64,000 nt of DNA from the NCBI RefSeq assembly GCF_001512285.1, contig NZ_LNUV01000006.1, forward strand, positions 256,041 through 320,040, written 5' to 3'. Every line of letters starts with the position of its first letter. Within the stretch, counting starts at the first letter, position 1. The notes under the pieces are model-generated. The model searched no databases. It was given only the letters and a program-made list of their open reading frames with translations, and was not told the DNA's origin. A program made the translations under genes and the position numbers. The stretch is from Arthrobacter sp. EpRS71. GTDB lineage: Bacteria; Actinomycetota; Actinomycetes; Actinomycetales; Micrococcaceae. This document shows, piece after piece, positions 23,701 through 30,991 of the stretch.

Positions 23701-24530
23701 TACTTGACCACGATCTCCGTTTCGATGTTGAGGCCGAGGATGTCTTCGGCTTGGTAGATCGCCCAGATCGGTAGCCCGATCGGCTCCACTGTCGGGTAGC
23801 CGGGGTATTCACCCGTTTCGAGGCAGCGACGGTAGATGTCCTTGGCTCGCGCATTCATCATTCGGCCGAGTTCCATTGAGTAGTCGTCGTACTCCACGAT
23901 GGACACGAGGTACGGAGCGGACTTCTCTACGTTGATGAACCAGAACGGGAGCCGCTCACCGGTCATTGCCAGGACGCCGTCTTGGTAGTGGGCGGCTGAC
24001 TGGTAGTAGCCGAGCTTGAACCCGGACTTGGGGAACTCGCGAGGGTCCGCGTTCACGGTTGTTTTCAGATCGACAAGCCGGTCACGCAACCACGCGTCCG
24101 GCCGGCACTTCAGCATGAGTCCGTCCTCTTCCCAGAAGACGGACTCTTCGGCGCGGTGGCCGGTGAAGGCGGTCTTCGCGACGGGGTGTTCCATGACGCT
24201 GTCCCGCATTGCCCGGACTAGGTCCCATTCGGCTTGCTTGAGCGGGATCTTTCCAGCTTTCACAGCTGCGGCGGCCGGTACCGTCCACTTGGCGCCGCGC
24301 TTGTCTGGCACGTCGATGACTTCTACGCCGGATTCGTCGCCTTCGAGGATAAGGCTGTGGGTCACGGTGCCGAGGTCGTAGATGTCTTTGTGGACCGGGT
24401 TGGCCTTCTCGTACTGCCAGTGCGCGGGAGTACGGCTGGCGAGAGTCTTCAACGACGTTGAGCCGAGCGCTGGATCGGCGTGGTATTCCTCGCTGGTTAG
24501 GTTGGCGTAGATGCCGGGGGAGTACGTCAT
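23700..24530 (-). CDS. RecE-like PD-(D/E)XK exonuclease
   Basis: 276 residues from ATG 24530 with AAGGAGAAGA directly upstream. It starts MTYSPGIYANLTSEEYHADP; TSLKTLASRTPAHWQY is typical of the exonuclease VIII/Cas4-like group. The nuclease core is GTVTHSLILEG, EESVFWEEDGLMLKCRPDAW, LVDLKTTVNADP with the D...DxK pattern, then the downstream QSAAHYQDG helix. It would degrade 5' strands for phage recombination. Confidence 0.87.
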   Translation of the reverse strand: MTYSPGIYANLTSEEYHADPALGSTSLKTLASRTPAHWQYEKANPVHKDIYDLGTVTHSLILEGDESGVEVIDVPDKRGAKWTVPAAAAVKAGKIPLKQAEWDLVRAMRDSVMEHPVAKTAFTGHRAEESVFWEEDGLMLKCRPDAWLRDRLVDLKTTVNADPREFPKSGFKLGYYQSAAHYQDGVLAMTGERLPFWFINVEKSAPYLVSIVEYDDYSMELGRMMNARAKDIYRRCLETGEYPGYPTVEPIGLPIWAIYQAEDILGLNIETEIVVK

Positions 24531-24724
24531 TCTTCTCCTTGGTTTGGGCATGAAAAAGGCCCCTGTGCGGGGCCGTGAATTTTGCAGTCAGGGTTTATGG
24601 GTCGAGGGTTGCTTGGCGAGTACCGCCATGGTGGGCAGTCGCAGCCGGGTTGTTTGTTGTGGCCGCGGGACCAGTTCTCTTTGGCCCGGTCATGGTCCAT
24701 GCCAGCCGGCGCAGGCCTAGCCAC
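24527..24724 (-). CDS. Small Cys-containing protein
   Basis: 65 residues, MARPAPAGMDHDRAKENWSR then NKQPGCDCPPWRYSPSNPRP. It has a C-x-C plus later Cys pairs that could bind zinc, and its stop overlaps the RecE-like start as ATGA. A terminator-type hairpin lies inside its 3' end, which makes full-length expression uncertain. Confidence 0.5.
   Translation of the reverse strand: MARPAPAGMDHDRAKENWSRGHNKQPGCDCPPWRYSPSNPRPINPDCKIHGPAQGPFSCPNQGEE
24553..24574 (-). terminator. Hairpin plus T-run ahead of the RecE-like gene
   Basis: GGCCCCGCACAGGGGCC followed by TTTTTC on the minus strand, 23 bp before ATG 24530. Closely matches the hairpin and spacing ahead of dnaN, including the following C-T/A-T-CCC and AACCAA-GGAGAA bases. 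Confidence 0.72.
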
Positions 24725-25091
24725 TCGTCGGGTAGAGCAGCGCTACAGCCTGCCAGTCGATGTCTTCCGGGTCCGTGGTGGAGTACAGGAGCGACTTGCC
24801 AACAATGCCAGCGCGTTGCCGGGCGATCATGTCTCCGTTGACTGGGTACTCCATCCAGGTCATGCGCTCTTGCGCGTGCTGCATTAGCCGGATGATGCCG
24901 TGGGATAGATCGGCCATGGTGGTGGAATGGTCGACTTCGCAGACGTCGCAGATCCGATGGTGCTCGTTGTTGTGAGCATCAACCCACTTGAGCGCCTTGA
25001 TGCTCGAGCGGTGCCGTTCGCCTTCCTGATGGAAATCGCACCATGCCAGGAACTTCCGGCCTACTGGCCGAACGGTTGCTTTGAGGCTCAT
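24717..25091 (-). CDS. Hypothetical early protein
   Basis: 124 residues, MSLKATVRPVGRKFLAWCDF and then HNNEHHRICDVCEVDHST. His/Cys pairs (CDFHQEGERH, CDVCEVDH) suggest a zinc site. Helical middle, and a C-terminal part mentioning GKSLLYSTTDPEDIDWQ. It is coupled to the next gene upstream by a 4-bp overlap. Confidence 0.62.
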   Translation of the reverse strand: MSLKATVRPVGRKFLAWCDFHQEGERHRSSIKALKWVDAHNNEHHRICDVCEVDHSTTMADLSHGIIRLMQHAQERMTWMEYPVNGDMIARQRAGIVGKSLLYSTTDPEDIDWQAVALLYPTSG

Positions 25092-25333
25092 CCGTAGTAG
25101 GCCTTCTGCTCGCGGTCGGTCATGAATGGGTTGCGTTCCTTGTACAGGCCGCCGTGGTAGGCACTGGCGTCGCCTTCGAGGTTTCCTTCACGCCATGCGG
25201 ACATCAGCGCTGCGTTCATCCATTCGGGAGTCCAGGCTGCGTTGCCGTTCTCCATCTCTTCAATGTCGCGTTTGATGTCCTCGATCTTGAAGAACTCGGG
25301 AAGGTTCGGGTCACGCTTTGGCTGCTCGCTCAT
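25088..25333 (-). CDS. Small hypothetical protein
   Basis: 81 residues, MSEQPKRDPNLPEFFKIEDI, acidic and helical with conserved-looking Trp residues (AAWTPEWMNAALMSAWREG). Overlapping starts and stops at both ends indicate translation as part of the early operon. No known family. Confidence 0.62.
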   Translation of the reverse strand: MSEQPKRDPNLPEFFKIEDIKRDIEEMENGNAAWTPEWMNAALMSAWREGNLEGDASAYHGGLYKERNPFMTDREQKAYYG

Positions 25334-25455
25334 TTAGGTTCTTCCTTCTCTGCGTTGGTGAGGATTGTTGCAAGTTCAACTTGCAAGGGGTTGCGGGCTT
25401 TGGCGGCGAGGTGCGGGCACGTCACTGCGAGTGCGGCTAGCTCCTCCTCGGTCAT
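25330..25455 (-). CDS. Very small hypothetical protein
   Basis: 41 residues from ATG 25455, overlapping the previous stop: MTEEELAALAVTCPHLAAKA and so on. A compact helix-turn-helix-like pair is possible but not demonstrable. The start is chosen for ATGA coupling over an extension to 25515. Confidence 0.5.
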   Translation of the reverse strand: MTEEELAALAVTCPHLAAKARNPLQVELATILTNAEKEEPK

Positions 25456-25742
25456 GGCGTGGTCTCGTCGTAATGCGGGAAGGTGGCGAAACGTTCGATG
25501 ACGGCGTTTCGGCATGCTTCTTCAACAGCGTCCGTGCTGGGTTCCTTGGAGTAGAACTTTACGATTGAGTGCCATACCTCAGCAGCCAGCTCGTGCTCAG
25601 AGAGTCGCTTCTGAAGCACTGCGAGGTCAACGTTGACTGGATAGCCCGGGTCCTGATCCGATGTGAAGGCTGAACAGTAAGCTGCGCCGTTTAGGCTGTT
25701 CTCCCAGATCTTGTACACGTGAAGTTCCAGCGGCTTGCTCAT
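25452..25742 (-). CDS. Small hypothetical protein
   Basis: 96 residues, MSKPLELHVYKIWENSLNGA, with a beta-rich first third and helices later (AVLQKRLSEHELAAEVWHS, VEEACRNAVIERFATF). Operon-coupled at both ends. Function not recognised. Confidence 0.6.
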   Translation of the reverse strand: MSKPLELHVYKIWENSLNGAAYCSAFTSDQDPGYPVNVDLAVLQKRLSEHELAAEVWHSIVKFYSKEPSTDAVEEACRNAVIERFATFPHYDETTP

Positions 25743-25936
25743 TTCGTCACGTCCTTGTTTGCTTGTCGGTCGCCGCTAATGGGATATTCGCAGCCGGTCG
25801 CGGTTCTCGATAAGACCTCGTACCAACCAACAGGCAAGTCCAAATCACCCGGCGCCCAGCCACCAACCGGCATACCCGCAGACGGACGCTGCTGCACATG
25901 AGGGGCGCGGCGAGGATTCCGGATCATGCGGGCCAC
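25739..25936 (-). CDS. Small hypothetical protein
   Basis: 65 residues beginning MARMIRNPRRAPHVQQRPSA. The second half, DLDLPVGWYEVLSRTATGCE, looks like an ordered beta strand pair. Starts inside the last codons of the preceding gene. Basic N-terminus. No family. Confidence 0.5.
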   Translation of the reverse strand: MARMIRNPRRAPHVQQRPSAGMPVGGWAPGDLDLPVGWYEVLSRTATGCEYPISGDRQANKDVTK

Positions 25937-26250
25937 TCATTGATGACCTGGATGGTGCAGGAACCGCTCAGAAGTTTCTCGGCGCCCCAAAGTGCATCCA
26001 CAAACGCCAGGCGCCAACCATGCTCACCCTTTTGGGCTGGATGGCCGTCTCCCTTGCTGTCAATGCACAGGACGCTACTGCCAACAGCAAGTGCGTCCAG
26101 TTCCTCGGCAGTCGTGATCGTTCTGGGCTTCCTATAACCATCGGCCAGTATCGCGTCAGCAAGCTGCCAGTCCGTGCGGTGGAACTTCTTGCCATCGGTC
26201 CACTGAGCATCGTGGATAATCGTGGTCAGTTTGTCGTGCTCGGCGCTCAT
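25924..26250 (-). CDS. Hypothetical early protein
   Basis: 108 residues, MSAEHDKLTTIIHDAQWTDG then WQLADAILADGYRKPRTITT. The second half (EELDALAVGSSVLCIDSKGD and following) is an SH3-like beta domain of the kind repeated in several small phage proteins here. No enzyme motif. Confidence 0.62.
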   Translation of the reverse strand: MSAEHDKLTTIIHDAQWTDGKKFHRTDWQLADAILADGYRKPRTITTAEELDALAVGSSVLCIDSKGDGHPAQKGEHGWRLAFVDALWGAEKLLSGSCTIQVINEWPA

Positions 26251-26435
26251 CGCTCACCTTTCCTGTAGCTGTCGGCGTCATCCTCGAAGCGCGTGTCTGC
26301 TTCTTCGGACAGCGCGTCAAGGTCGATGTCCTCGGCAGGCTGCAGGCGACGGTCATGCTGGCGTGCCCGGGCGATGGTCAGCGGCGCGGCGAAGATCGTG
26401 GCCGCGAACAGTAGGAAATAGATTCCGGTGATCAT
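26247..26435 (-). CDS. Small single-pass membrane protein
   Basis: 62 residues from ATG 26435, with a GAGGAAG Shine-Dalgarno 8 nt upstream. The first ~20 residues (ITGIYFLLFAATIFAAPL) are one membrane helix, followed by an acidic cytosolic tail (AEDIDLDALSEEADTRFEDD). It might modify host membrane functions during infection, but this is inference. Confidence 0.58.
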   Translation of the reverse strand: MITGIYFLLFAATIFAAPLTIARARQHDRRLQPAEDIDLDALSEEADTRFEDDADSYRKGER

Positions 26436-26698
26436 GATGTTTTCTTCCTCCATACGCGGGTGGCGCCGTACTTACGTGCTGCGGCGTGTGATGTTTGGTA
26501 GCCGACAGGCTCGATATGGCCAGCCTTTTTGGCAGCGATGATCGCGCGACCGGGCCAGCTGGGTTCGTCCGGTTCCCGCATTTCGCGGCGGAGGTCGTCA
26601 GCGCTGAACACTTCGTGAGCGTTTGCGAGGCCGACGATCGTGGCGACGGCGTCCTCGTGCCATTCGTCTTTGTCCTGCTCAAACGCCATCGCCCTCAT
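26432..26698 (-). CDS. Small winged-helix-like hypothetical protein
   Basis: 88 residues (start MRAM or, three codons on, MAFEQDKDEWHEDAVATIVG). The order DDLRREMREPDEPSWPGRAI, then KKAGHIEPVGYQTS, is reminiscent of a winged helix with a final strand pair, as in many phage DNA-binding ORFs. Operon-coupled. Function is inferred only. Confidence 0.58.
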   Translation of the reverse strand: MRAMAFEQDKDEWHEDAVATIVGLANAHEVFSADDLRREMREPDEPSWPGRAIIAAKKAGHIEPVGYQTSHAAARKYGATRVWRKKTS

Positions 26699-26895
26699 GA
26701 GGACCTCTTCCTTGCCGCGTACGCTTTGATGTCGTCCTTGATGCGCTTCTGTCGGGCCCGTTCCAGTGCGTCATCCATGAGTGCGGGCGTGAACTGGAAT
26801 GCGTTCTTACGTGTGCGCTGGCCTCCGTGTCCGTGCTCGACCGGTCTTGACTTGGCGCCCTGCCTGACAGCGCGCTTCACTAGTCCGTCGTTCAT
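26695..26895 (-). CDS. Small basic protein
   Basis: 66 residues, strongly basic: MNDGLVKRAVRQGAKSRPVE then GQRTRKNAFQFTPALMDDAL and RARQKRIKDDIKAYAARKR. Likely nucleic-acid binding by charge alone. Overlaps neighbours by 4 bp. Confidence 0.52.
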   Translation of the reverse strand: MNDGLVKRAVRQGAKSRPVEHGHGGQRTRKNAFQFTPALMDDALERARQKRIKDDIKAYAARKRSS

Positions 26896-27125
26896 GCCGC
26901 CAACCTCCGTGCCGCTGCTGCCTGGTTCTGTTCGTGCAGTACGTTCTTCACTGCTTCCTCACCGGTCGGGTCTTGGTGTTGGAGGACGTATGCTTCGGCG
27001 TCCTCTTGCAACCAGTCCTCGCATCGCTTTTCGAAGCGGCGTGCGGCTTTTTTCATCTGCGAGAACGTGAGTCCGAGGTGGTCGTTGTTGTTTTTCTTCA
27101 TGACGATGGGGAGTAATTTGGGCAT
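26892..27125 (-). CDS. Small helical protein
   Basis: 77 residues, MPKLLPIVMKKNNNDHLGLT, then basic and acidic helices (FSQMKKAARRFEKRCEDWLQ). It is the first gene of the small-ORF chain after a 108-bp gap (27126-27233), in which no clear gene is seen. Confidence 0.55.
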   Translation of the reverse strand: MPKLLPIVMKKNNNDHLGLTFSQMKKAARRFEKRCEDWLQEDAEAYVLQHQDPTGEEAVKNVLHEQNQAAAARRLAA

Positions 27126-27233
27126 GCGTCATCGCCCTTTCTCCGGCAAAAAAACACCGGGTGAGGTCAAAGATGGGAAGTGCGTGAGGGGTGCCCAGAT
27201 GGTCGGGCGAAGGGTGCCAGAAATGGCGGGCCG

Positions 27234-27467
27234 TTAGGCGAAATGGTCGATTTCGCCAGTGGCGGTTGTTACAGGCGCAGCTTTACGGGCTTTGACCCAG
27301 GCCACTAGTGCAGCGATGTTGTCTTGGTCGAGAACTATGCGGTTCTTGCTGAGCCTGGTGCAATGTCCAGACTCTCGGCAGTAGCGCCGTAATTCTGTCT
27401 TCGTCATCCCAAGTGTTGGGGCGACATCCTCTGGTGTTCGGAAAACAGGCGCGGATGTATCGGTCAT
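27234..27467 (-). CDS. Excisionase-like helix-turn-helix protein
   Basis: 77 residues with a MerR/Xis-type winged helix: FRTPEDVAPTLGMTKTELRR, YCRESGHCTRLSKNRIVL, then DQDNIAALVAWVKARK. The size and fold fit phage excisionases, which bend DNA at att sites and reverse integration. It overlaps the antirepressor by one base and could instead be a small transcription regulator. Confidence 0.65.
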   Translation of the reverse strand: MTDTSAPVFRTPEDVAPTLGMTKTELRRYCRESGHCTRLSKNRIVLDQDNIAALVAWVKARKAAPVTTATGEIDHFA

Positions 27468-28219
27468 TACTGCGTCACCAGATCCTTGCTAGTCGAGTAG
27501 CGGTTGATGAAGTACGTCTGACCTTTTCCGCTGACCTTGGGCGTCTTGGATACAGTCACATGACCGTCCGAGTGGGTGACAGCAGTTTCCTTGACCTTGA
27601 ATAGTCCGAGTTCCATGGAGCGCTGCGTCGGCATGTTCCAGTCAGTACCTTGACGGCGGATCAAGTAGCCATCCTCTCGGAGCAGCGCAAACAGCCGGTT
27701 CGCTCCAACCTCAACACCGTTGCCGCGGAGTATCTTGGCAAGGTCACCTACGAGGATGGTTGTTTCCGAAGTAGCAACCGAGTCCGCAAACAAGACCTTT
27801 GGGGCGTCAGCGGCAACCTTGGCTTCGAGTGCTGCCGTAGCCTCCACTGAGCTTGCAAGCTCGCGGAGAGCTTCGGCGTAGGTTTGGGGAAGTGCCGTTC
27901 CGTATGCGCCAGTCTTGCGAATTGCTGGCAGAACTTCACCGGTGATCCAGCGCCTGAAGTTCACGGCTTCGGCCTTGTCTGAGCGGATGACGACTTCGTA
28001 CATACCGGATTCGTTCACGATTGTGACGTTGCGGCGCTGGCCGCCAGAGCTGATATCCGTCTGGCGGACAGCAGCTTCGTCGATGCGCGCAGCCACGTTG
28101 CCGACATTGCGGATTTCAAGCACGGCGCAAAGATCTGCAAGGACGAACCAGGGTTCGCTCTCGATGACCAACGTGCGAACTTGCTGGCTGTTGAAGTTGA
28201 ACTTCTGTAGGGTGTTCAT
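27467..28219 (-). CDS. Phage antirepressor (BRO-N plus KilA-C type)
   Basis: 250 residues. The N-terminal BRO domain reads FNFNSQQVRTLVIESEPWFV, LADLCAVLEIRNVGNVAARI, then VNESGMYEVVIRSDKAEAVNF and RRWITGEVLPAIRKTGAYG. The C-terminal part (VGDLAKILRGNGVEVGANRL, FALLREDGYLIRRQG) matches the antirepressor C-terminal domain. It likely inactivates the CI-type repressor during induction. Located next to the Cro-like gene. Confidence 0.88.
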   Translation of the reverse strand: MNTLQKFNFNSQQVRTLVIESEPWFVLADLCAVLEIRNVGNVAARIDEAAVRQTDISSGGQRRNVTIVNESGMYEVVIRSDKAEAVNFRRWITGEVLPAIRKTGAYGTALPQTYAEALRELASSVEATAALEAKVAADAPKVLFADSVATSETTILVGDLAKILRGNGVEVGANRLFALLREDGYLIRRQGTDWNMPTQRSMELGLFKVKETAVTHSDGHVTVSKTPKVSGKGQTYFINRYSTSKDLVTQ

Positions 28220-28254
28220 TAGATTCCTTATCTGGCGATTGGATTCTCCGGCCC

Positions 28255-28509
28255 TCAGCTATTGGCGTAGCTGAGGGTCTTCTCGTGAGTTGCTGTGCTG
28301 ACGATCTGGAACGCTTCGCCGATACCCAGGTCGTAAGTGGTGCACATCGCGACTATGAAATCGGCGGATGGCTGTTCACCCGATTCCATGCGCCGGAGTG
28401 TCGAGCGGCTTACGCCCATGAGTCGGGCTTGGGACTCTTCGGACGGGAGGCGGTGCATCTCCCGCAGCCTCGGGATCAGTCCATCGCGCACTTTGAGCTT
28501 CTGTTTCAT
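28255..28509 (-). CDS. Cro-like Xre-family regulator
   Basis: 84 residues from ATG 28509 with GGGGG upstream. A helix-turn-helix is clear in PSEESQARLMGVSRSTLRRM, ESGEQPSADFIVAMCTTY. It is divergent from the repressor gene across the 167-bp operator region, so it is probably the lytic-side regulator. Confidence 0.82.
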   Translation of the reverse strand: MKQKLKVRDGLIPRLREMHRLPSEESQARLMGVSRSTLRRMESGEQPSADFIVAMCTTYDLGIGEAFQIVSTATHEKTLSYANS

Positions 28510-28676
28510 GTCACCCCCTGATGACTCGTATCTGAAATGCGATGTTTCAATGATGGCACGCATGATTCATAACTACAACACTGTGATTCGTTTTTGAAAC
28601 GCAGTTGTTCCAGTTTTGGAACACGATGATCCGAGTATGTTGGTGATGCGGCTTGCTTGTGTGTCAGAAATGAAAC
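28510..28676. promoter_or_regulatory. Divergent immunity operator region
   Basis: Three inverted repeats lie between the Cro-like and repressor genes: TGAAA-N7-TTTCA (28533-28549), CGTTT-TTG-AAACG (28589-28601), and the perfect GTTCCA-GTTT-TGGAAC (28607-28622). They share a GTTTC/GTTCC half-site and sit where two divergent promoters must be. This is the expected layout of a lysis-lysogeny switch. Which repeat binds which protein cannot be told. Confidence 0.75.
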
Positions 28677-29165
28677 ATGATGTACAACATGAGCGAATCA
28701 ATAGCACGATGGCTGGAACACGCTACGGGTGAGACCAAGAGGCAGATGGCCCTGACTTTGAATCAGTCGCCAAGTACGTTCAACCGAAACATCGCTACTG
28801 CTGAGACTGTGGTGGCAGTATGCCTGGCCTATGGATTGAATCCGGTTGAGGGTCTCGTTGAGGCAGGCTATGTGACAGCTGATGATGTCATCGATTACGC
28901 CGAGGAACTCTCTGAATCAGAACACCTGAGGCAGTCGACTCCGGATGACATCATCGAGCGAATACAGGTGCAGCTCGGCAAGCTTTCAGAGAAGCTCCAC
29001 CAGCACGATCCGGTTGAGGGGCAGATGAGCCTGTTCATTGAACCAGCCCTCCTGCCGCAGTCTGATCCTGACTATTCAACAATGTCAGAGCGTGATGCCT
29101 ATGATCTGGCTGCGAGTAAGGGTGAGGACAATATTGGACATGACGAACTACCGCATGAACCCTAG
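28677..29165 (+). CDS. Probable phage immunity repressor
   Basis: 162 residues. The first ~60 form a small HTH-like DNA-binding domain (SESIARWLEHATGETKRQMA, LTLNQSPSTFNRNIATAETV) and the middle and C-terminus are helical and acidic. It is transcribed away from the lytic operon and precedes an ImmA-type protease, as in repressor/protease immunity systems of actinophages and ICEBs1. Start 28677 or 28689. Confidence 0.75.
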   Translation: MMYNMSESIARWLEHATGETKRQMALTLNQSPSTFNRNIATAETVVAVCLAYGLNPVEGLVEAGYVTADDVIDYAEELSESEHLRQSTPDDIIERIQVQLGKLSEKLHQHDPVEGQMSLFIEPALLPQSDPDYSTMSERDAYDLAASKGEDNIGHDELPHEP

Positions 29166-29556
29166 GGTTCTTGCGGCGCAAATGGGGGTAAGGATCCGGA
29201 CGGCACCGGTGCCGGCTGGATGGTGGGGCGTTTACGACCACAAGCACAGGCTAGTGACGCTCAGGCCGGGTTTGGGGCACATCCAATACTGCTGCACCTT
29301 GATGCATGAACTTGGTCACGCCCACTATGGGCACGTCGGCGTGACGGGAAAACAAGAGCTCCTGGCCAATCGCTGGGCCGCTCATCGCCTGCTGCGCTAC
29401 GAGGACCTACTTTCAGCGGCCGGCACGCAGCGACGCACCGGCGAGGTAGCTGCAGCGCTCAGCGTTCTCCCGAGCGTCCTTGAGGTGTACATGAAGATGA
29501 TGACCAGAACGCAGCTGGACGAACTGCGGAGAGTAGCTGCAGCGCGGGTGGCTTAA
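29140..29556 (+). CDS. ImmA/IrrE-family metallopeptidase
   Basis: 138 residues from ATG 29140, overlapping the repressor by 26 bp. The zinc protease motif is LMHELGHAHYGH, with a downstream Glu in KQELLANRWAAHRLLR. In ICEBs1 and many phages such proteases cleave the adjacent repressor to trigger induction. Its coupling to the repressor gene supports that job here. Confidence 0.88.
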   Translation: MTNYRMNPRVLAAQMGVRIRTAPVPAGWWGVYDHKHRLVTLRPGLGHIQYCCTLMHELGHAHYGHVGVTGKQELLANRWAAHRLLRYEDLLSAAGTQRRTGEVAAALSVLPSVLEVYMKMMTRTQLDELRRVAAARVA

Positions 29557-29561
29557 AGCAA

Positions 29562-29593
29562 AGTGGCCCCACTCCTTTCGGAGTGGGGCCACT
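29562..29593. terminator. Bidirectional terminator between convergent genes
   Basis: Perfect inverted repeat: AGTGGCCCCACTCC (29562-29575), loop TTTC, GGAGTGGGGCCACT (29580-29593). It lies between the rightward protease gene and the leftward GNAT gene, whose stops it separates. Confidence 0.85.
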
Positions 29594-29595
29594 GA

Positions 29596-30138
29596 CTAAG
29601 CGGACTCTTCTCGTTCTTCCGCAGGCTGCAGAAAACGTTGCTGTATGGCGCTCGTCTTGAGATACATGAACGTTGAGCCGCTCTCGGATGGAACGCCTCC
29701 TGGTGCTTTGAATCCAAAGTTCTCAGCGTAGTACTGCACAAGCCAAGGGTTTTTTGCGTCGAGACACAGGTATCCGCAGGTCGTACGCTCGATGATCTCC
29801 AGGTACTTCTCGAACACCAAGTCCATCAGCATGACGCCCACGTCTCCACCTTTGACGCTGTTGTCGGTCGCAAAACGACCCAATAGCTGGGCAGGCCGAA
29901 GATCCTCGTTGAAGGACCGTCGATCCTTCGCTGTGACCTGGTGCTTTTGGATGAAGTGGCTAGAAATCGCGAAGAACGCTCTGACGACGCCATTAGCGCA
30001 GACCAGAACGAAGACCCGTGACAAGTCTCGTTTCTGGTTACCCATAGCCTGAGTCTTGAGCCAGGCGTTCATGCCCTCATCGTGACGACAATCGAATGCG
30101 TCGAGATCGTGCGCTTCGTCCAGCGGGACAAGGCGCAT
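29596..30138 (-). CDS. GNAT acetyltransferase, TacT/AtaT-like toxin candidate
   Basis: 180 residues from ATG 30138 (a GTG at 30162 is possible). Order: MRLVPLDEAHDLDAFDCRHD, NAWLKTQAMGNQKRDLSRVF, GRFATDNSVKGGDVGVMLMD (acetyl-CoA loop, with K-GG-D-V-G in place of the usual R-G-x-G-x-G), LCLDAKNPWLVQYY, AENFGF with the Tyr-Tyr expected for catalysis. This matches tRNA-acetylating toxins. The usual RHH antitoxin is replaced by the Panacea protein encoded just upstream. Not experimentally proven. Confidence 0.75.
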   Translation of the reverse strand: MRLVPLDEAHDLDAFDCRHDEGMNAWLKTQAMGNQKRDLSRVFVLVCANGVVRAFFAISSHFIQKHQVTAKDRRSFNEDLRPAQLLGRFATDNSVKGGDVGVMLMDLVFEKYLEIIERTTCGYLCLDAKNPWLVQYYAENFGFKAPGGVPSESGSTFMYLKTSAIQQRFLQPAEEREESA

Positions 30139-30170
30139 GGGCCCTATTTCCTCTAGTGCCACCGGGGGTA

Positions 30171-30806
30171 CTATGCGCTGATCAGGAACTTGCGGCGGAG
30201 TTCTGCCGCCCGTTGCGCATGCTCAACCGGGATTGCGGACTCTGATGTATCCATGGCGTGGAGCCATATTTCAGAGACGCTCGTTTCACGCCGACTGGGA
30301 AGCAGTGCCAGCACTGGAACATCGAACACTCGGCCTGAAAAGGCGTAAGAAGCTTCTGTCTTAGCTTGGAAGTAGTCCACGATTTCGTCGGAGCTCAAGT
30401 CACTTCTGCGCGCACCCGCAGGGCGCCGCTTGTTCCACGCCAGATCCCATGGCGTTTCGCAGTGCGTCATCTCAATCAATTGGCTGTGGTTAAATTCCCC
30501 GTATGCTGCCCACACTGCGTCCACGACGGCAGCAGCGTAGTCGTCAGCGATGTCCAAGGAGCATCCTTGGTAGGACTCGAGTTCAGCCTTGCTGACGCTG
30601 TTCGTGGAGCTGTGCGCGGTAAGCAGCGGGGAAACTACGGGCCCGTACTGCATAGCGTAGAACCGGTCGTGGAACAGCTTCTCGCCTGTGAGATGCGCGT
30701 ACCAGCCGAATGAGTAGAAAGCCAGCTTCTGTAGCTTTAGCGGACTCATGGACTCGTTCCGGGCATGGCTAAGCAGAGAACCGGATACGTCAAAGACATC
30801 AATCAT
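30171..30806 (-). CDS. Panacea-domain (DUF4065/SocA-like) protein, probable antitoxin
   Basis: 211 residues from ATG 30806 with GGGAGGGG upstream. The diagnostic block SPLKLQKLAFYSFGWYAHLT is followed by GEKLFHDRFYAMQYGPVVSP, the Panacea/GepA signature. It is the first gene of a two-gene unit with the GNAT, 32 bp apart. Panacea proteins are known as promiscuous antitoxins paired with many toxin types. The C-terminal ~70 residues may specify this partner. A gtatatgtatac palindrome precedes the gene. Confidence 0.8.
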   Translation of the reverse strand: MIDVFDVSGSLLSHARNESMSPLKLQKLAFYSFGWYAHLTGEKLFHDRFYAMQYGPVVSPLLTAHSSTNSVSKAELESYQGCSLDIADDYAAAVVDAVWAAYGEFNHSQLIEMTHCETPWDLAWNKRRPAGARRSDLSSDEIVDYFQAKTEASYAFSGRVFDVPVLALLPSRRETSVSEIWLHAMDTSESAIPVEHAQRAAELRRKFLISA

Positions 30807-30841
30807 TTGTGCAGCCCCTCCCATAGTGTGGACTCGCTGGG

Positions 30842-30880
30842 TTATCCACAGGCTGTGGGTTAAGTATATGTATACGTGCG
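30842..30880 (-). promoter_or_regulatory. Upstream region of the Panacea-GNAT pair
   Basis: It contains a palindrome GTATATGTATAC (30864-30875) overlapping a TATACT -10-like hexamer on the minus strand, and a CCACAG-G-CTGTGG inverted repeat whose left arm includes TTATCCACA (30842-30850), identical to the DnaA-box consensus. A promoter with an autoregulatory operator is likely. The -35 match is weak. The rest of 30807-30991 shows no gene. Confidence 0.5.
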
Positions 30881-30991
30881 CGAAATGTCCGAATTGTGGG
30901 TATTTCTACGCATGCGTGGGTTGATTTGGGCATGCACAGGTGGGAGGGGGCCTATTGTGCGCTCCATTGGGCACTCAAGTGTCCATTGACA

